A stretch of DNA of 64,000 nucleotides. Origin: Psychrobacillus antarcticus. Its GTDB lineage: Bacteria; Bacillota; Bacilli; Bacillales_A; Planococcaceae. This document shows positions 62,095-64,000 of this stretch, piece by piece (within the stretch, counting starts at the first letter, position 1; every line of letters starts with the position of its first letter). The position numbers and the translations under genes were made by a program. The DNA is taken from positions 1 through 64,000 of the forward strand of contig NZ_JAIZDB010000011.1 in assembly GCF_029533155.1 (NCBI RefSeq). The letters are read 5' to 3'. The notes beneath the pieces were generated by a model that was not told the origin of the DNA, searched no databases, and worked only from the letters and a program-made list of their open reading frames with translations.

Positions 62095-62215
62095 TATTTT
62101 CCGGAGTGCTTCAAATTGACGATGCTACATTATTACCGCGAAATATTGAAAGACTGGTCATGACTTACATCACAATCAGCCTTTCCTTTTATCGGTAATT
62201 GTCATAATCCTATTC
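62095..62215. repeat. C palindrome, copy 6 (degenerate)
   Basis: ccggagtgcttcaaattgac, attattaccg, the stem gaaagactggtcatgact / acatcacaatcagcctttc with several mismatches, and tcggtaattgtcat align with C1 in order. The rest of the 299-bp gap 61980-62278 is AT-rich and shows only the dynA leader. Confidence 0.6.
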
Positions 62216-62278
62216 ATAGCTCTCTACATTGGAGAACAAAACAAATGACCAATTTAATTAAATTTAATTTAATTCAAA

Positions 62279-64000
62279 TCAAACTAATTTTCTCTGCCAG
62301 AATCGGTGGGCAGCAATCGCTTCAATAAGTTCATTCACAAAAACTGTCATGTCTGTTTCCGAGATTACTCCCGGTTTTCCTTCTAAATTATTTACCTTCA
62401 ACCATTCGATGCCTTCACCGGTCGCACCAATCGGTTTATAGTGTGAAAATGCCTCATCAATGAAGTAGGCTGCATCCTTGTTGAACTTTATGTTTTTGTC
62501 ACTCCCCCTTATCATATAGACAGCATCAAATAACACCGATTTCGAAGTTAGAAAGGTATGTTCCGCTTTTACCTCAACTCCATTTGTCCCCTGCACTGTT
62601 CCAATATTTTCACTTATAATTTCCGGCACAATGCCTGCGTTCATCAAGCTGTCCAGCACATATTTAACCTCTGGGCCATTGAATCCCTCCGTCAATATTA
62701 CAGCGACCTTACGTGTTATTTCTGATTTTGTTGTATTTTCTTGGCTAAGGGCTGGGGAGGATTTTGTTACGGTCGAACCGCCTCCTATAGGAGGATTTAC
62801 CCCAACATTTACCGCAAAGGCGGTCGCTAATTCAAGACTCACATTGGTAAACATATCCACCACCTGCTGTTTGACAGATTCACTTTTGACTTTCCCTAGT
62901 TCGAATCTGAATGCTTCAATGATATGCATTTTTTCAGGTGGGCTCATACTATTCCAAAAAAGGGTGGCTTGAGAAAAATGGTCCGCAAAACTCTCACTTC
63001 GAGCACGAATTTTAACGCCTTCTACCTTTTCCTGATACGTGGCATATCCCCCTTCCTCCACACTTGCAGGTGCCGGGGTGTCACCAGCCAAAGAATTTCG
63101 GTGATAACTCACTTTCCCGAGATTGATAGTCTGGCGATGGAAGCCCTCCCGTTGATTGTTATGGAACGGTACAACCGGTCTGTTAATGGGTATTTCATGA
63201 AAGTTAGGTCCGCCCAAACGGAGTAATTGAGTATCTAAGTACGAAAACAGGCGCCCCTGTAATAATGGATCATTAGTAAAATCGATTCCAGGTACAACAT
63301 TACCCAAATGAAACGCAACTTGTTCCGTTTCAGCAAAGAAATTGTCTACATTCCGATTCAGTGTCATCTTTCCAATGATCATTACTGGAATGTCTTCTTC
63401 CGGCCAAAGCTTTGTCGCATCCAGTATGTCGAAACCCAGACTGAATTCGTCCTCTTCCGCAAGAATCTGAACGCCCAATTCGAATACCGGGTAAAACCCT
63501 TTTTCAATGGCACCCCATAAGTCATTACGGTGATAGTCAGGATCGATGCCCGTCAGTTTATGGGCCTCATCCCAGACAAAGGAATGTGTTCCTAATGCAG
63601 GCTTCCAATGAAATTTCACAAAATGTGCTTGCCCCTGTTCATTGACAAGACGAAACGTATGGACGCCAAATCCTTCCATCATCCGAAAGCTACGTGGAAT
63701 GGCGCGGTCTGACATAATCCACATAATCATATGTGCAGATTCCTGGTTATTTGCGACAAAATCCCAAAACGTGTCGTGGGCAGTTGAGGCTTGCGGTATA
63801 TCATTATCAGGCTCTGGTTTGAAAGCATGCACTAGATCTGGGAATTTAATGGCATCTTGGATGAAAAATACAGGAATATTATTCCCAACTAGATCATAGT
63901 TTCCCTCTTCCGTATAGAATTTAGTCGCAAATCCTCTGGCATCCCGAACTGTATCTGCAGAACCACGGGCTCCATTTACAGTAGAAAATCGGACAAATAC
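62279..64000 (-). CDS. katE: Large-subunit haem catalase with C-terminal DJ-1/PfpI-like domain (5' end cut by window)
   Basis: Read leftward from the window edge, 573 codons are open. The first are [20 protein letters not shown], then [20 protein letters not shown], the catalase Asn motif; the haem-ligand Tyr region reads [16 protein letters not shown]. The active-site His lies beyond the edge. After the catalase core a linker is followed by [33 protein letters not shown] and the end [14 protein letters not shown], the class I amidotransferase-like domain found only in clade 2 (KatE/HPII) catalases. Base composition is more GC-rich than its neighbours, which may hint at transfer. Confidence 0.92.
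   Translation of the reverse strand, partial: VFVRFSTVNGARGSADTVRDARGFATKFYTEEGNYDLVGNNIPVFFIQDAIKFPDLVHAFKPEPDNDIPQASTAHDTFWDFVANNQESAHMIMWIMSDRAIPRSFRMMEGFGVHTFRLVNEQGQAHFVKFHWKPALGTHSFVWDEAHKLTGIDPDYHRNDLWGAIEKGFYPVFELGVQILAEEDEFSLGFDILDATKLWPEEDIPVMIIGKMTLNRNVDNFFAETEQVAFHLGNVVPGIDFTNDPLLQGRLFSYLDTQLLRLGGPNFHEIPINRPVVPFHNNQREGFHRQTINLGKVSYHRNSLAGDTPAPASVEEGGYATYQEKVEGVKIRARSESFADHFSQATLFWNSMSPPEKMHIIEAFRFELGKVKSESVKQQVVDMFTNVSLELATAFAVNVGVNPPIGGGSTVTKSSPALSQENTTKSEITRKVAVILTEGFNGPEVKYVLDSLMNAGIVPEIISENIGTVQGTNGVEVKAEHTFLTSKSVLFDAVYMIRGSDKNIKFNKDAAYFIDEAFSHYKPIGATGEGIEWLKVNNLEGKPGVISETDMTVFVNELIEAIAAHRFWQRKLV

Noticed and set aside
62631-63899. Plus-strand open frames across the large catalase
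   Set aside because: They are antisense shadows of the catalase reading frame, a usual effect of its higher GC content.

Overview
The window is low-GC DNA from a spore-forming member of the Bacillaceae/Planococcaceae. A Psychrobacillus- or Lysinibacillus-like genome is my best guess. This rests on AT-rich, Firmicute-style promoters and strong AGGAGG ribosome sites, frequent TTG/GTG starts, a SAM-I riboswitch, and Bacillus-type genes (CotF-family coat protein, YpsA, YuzF, YtzI, DynA, MtnE/MtnU, GltC-type regulator). There are no rRNA or tRNA genes, no intact transposase, no prophage and no CRISPR array.

Layout. 1-4.6 kb: branched-chain amino acid ABC operon livJ-livH-livM-livG-livF, reading leftward, with livF cut by the window edge. 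5.0-6.8 kb: pepF. 6.8-8.4 kb: a block of modular intergenic repeats. 8.4-11.4 kb: a multidrug efflux pump and a divergent TetR regulator. 11.5-15.1 kb: ppx-ppk polyphosphate operon. 15.3-17.2 kb: an MFS transporter and a decayed membrane-protein gene. 17.3-21.2 kb: thioesterase, mtnU, a small lipoprotein operon and mtnE. 22.4-28.4 kb: a SAM-riboswitch operon, metQ-metN-metI, that runs on into an enoyl-CoA hydratase, an FMN 2-hydroxy-acid oxidase and a class III CoA-transferase. 28.5-32.5 kb: Mn catalase, yuzF, ypsA, a coat protein and a HAD phosphatase. 32.6-41.2 kb: an isolated hisH-hisF pair and the gltB-gltD glutamate synthase operon with its divergent LysR regulator. 41.3-42.2 kb: a small membrane protein and a deleted EamA transporter. 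42.4-47.0 kb: a four-carbon sugar-acid operon (DeoR, DUF1537 kinase, PdxA2, GntP) with two palindromic operators. 47.2-50.1 kb: ilvA and katA. 50.8-53.7 kb: a TrpXYZ-like ABC transporter. 53.9-55.7 kb: an EAL-CBS-GGDEF protein. 55.8-64 kb: ytzI, rlmN, a sulfurtransferase, a tandem dynamin (dynA) and a large catalase cut by the right edge.

Two things stand out. First, the SAM-riboswitch operon joins methionine uptake to three acyl-CoA/hydroxy-acid enzymes. With mtnE and mtnU close by, this suggests salvage of an unusual methionine precursor, for example the 2-hydroxy analogue of methionine. Second, the long intergenic regions are not random. They are built from a shared set of repeat modules, called here H, A/B, C, D, E, L and tail, in a fixed order. 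The C module is a long imperfect palindrome whose central stem differs between copies by compensating changes. The D module sits inside one C copy, which is direct evidence of past mobility. Most copies lie between convergent gene ends, where they could act as two-way terminators.

Functions given are homology-style judgements from reading the proteins. No database search was run.
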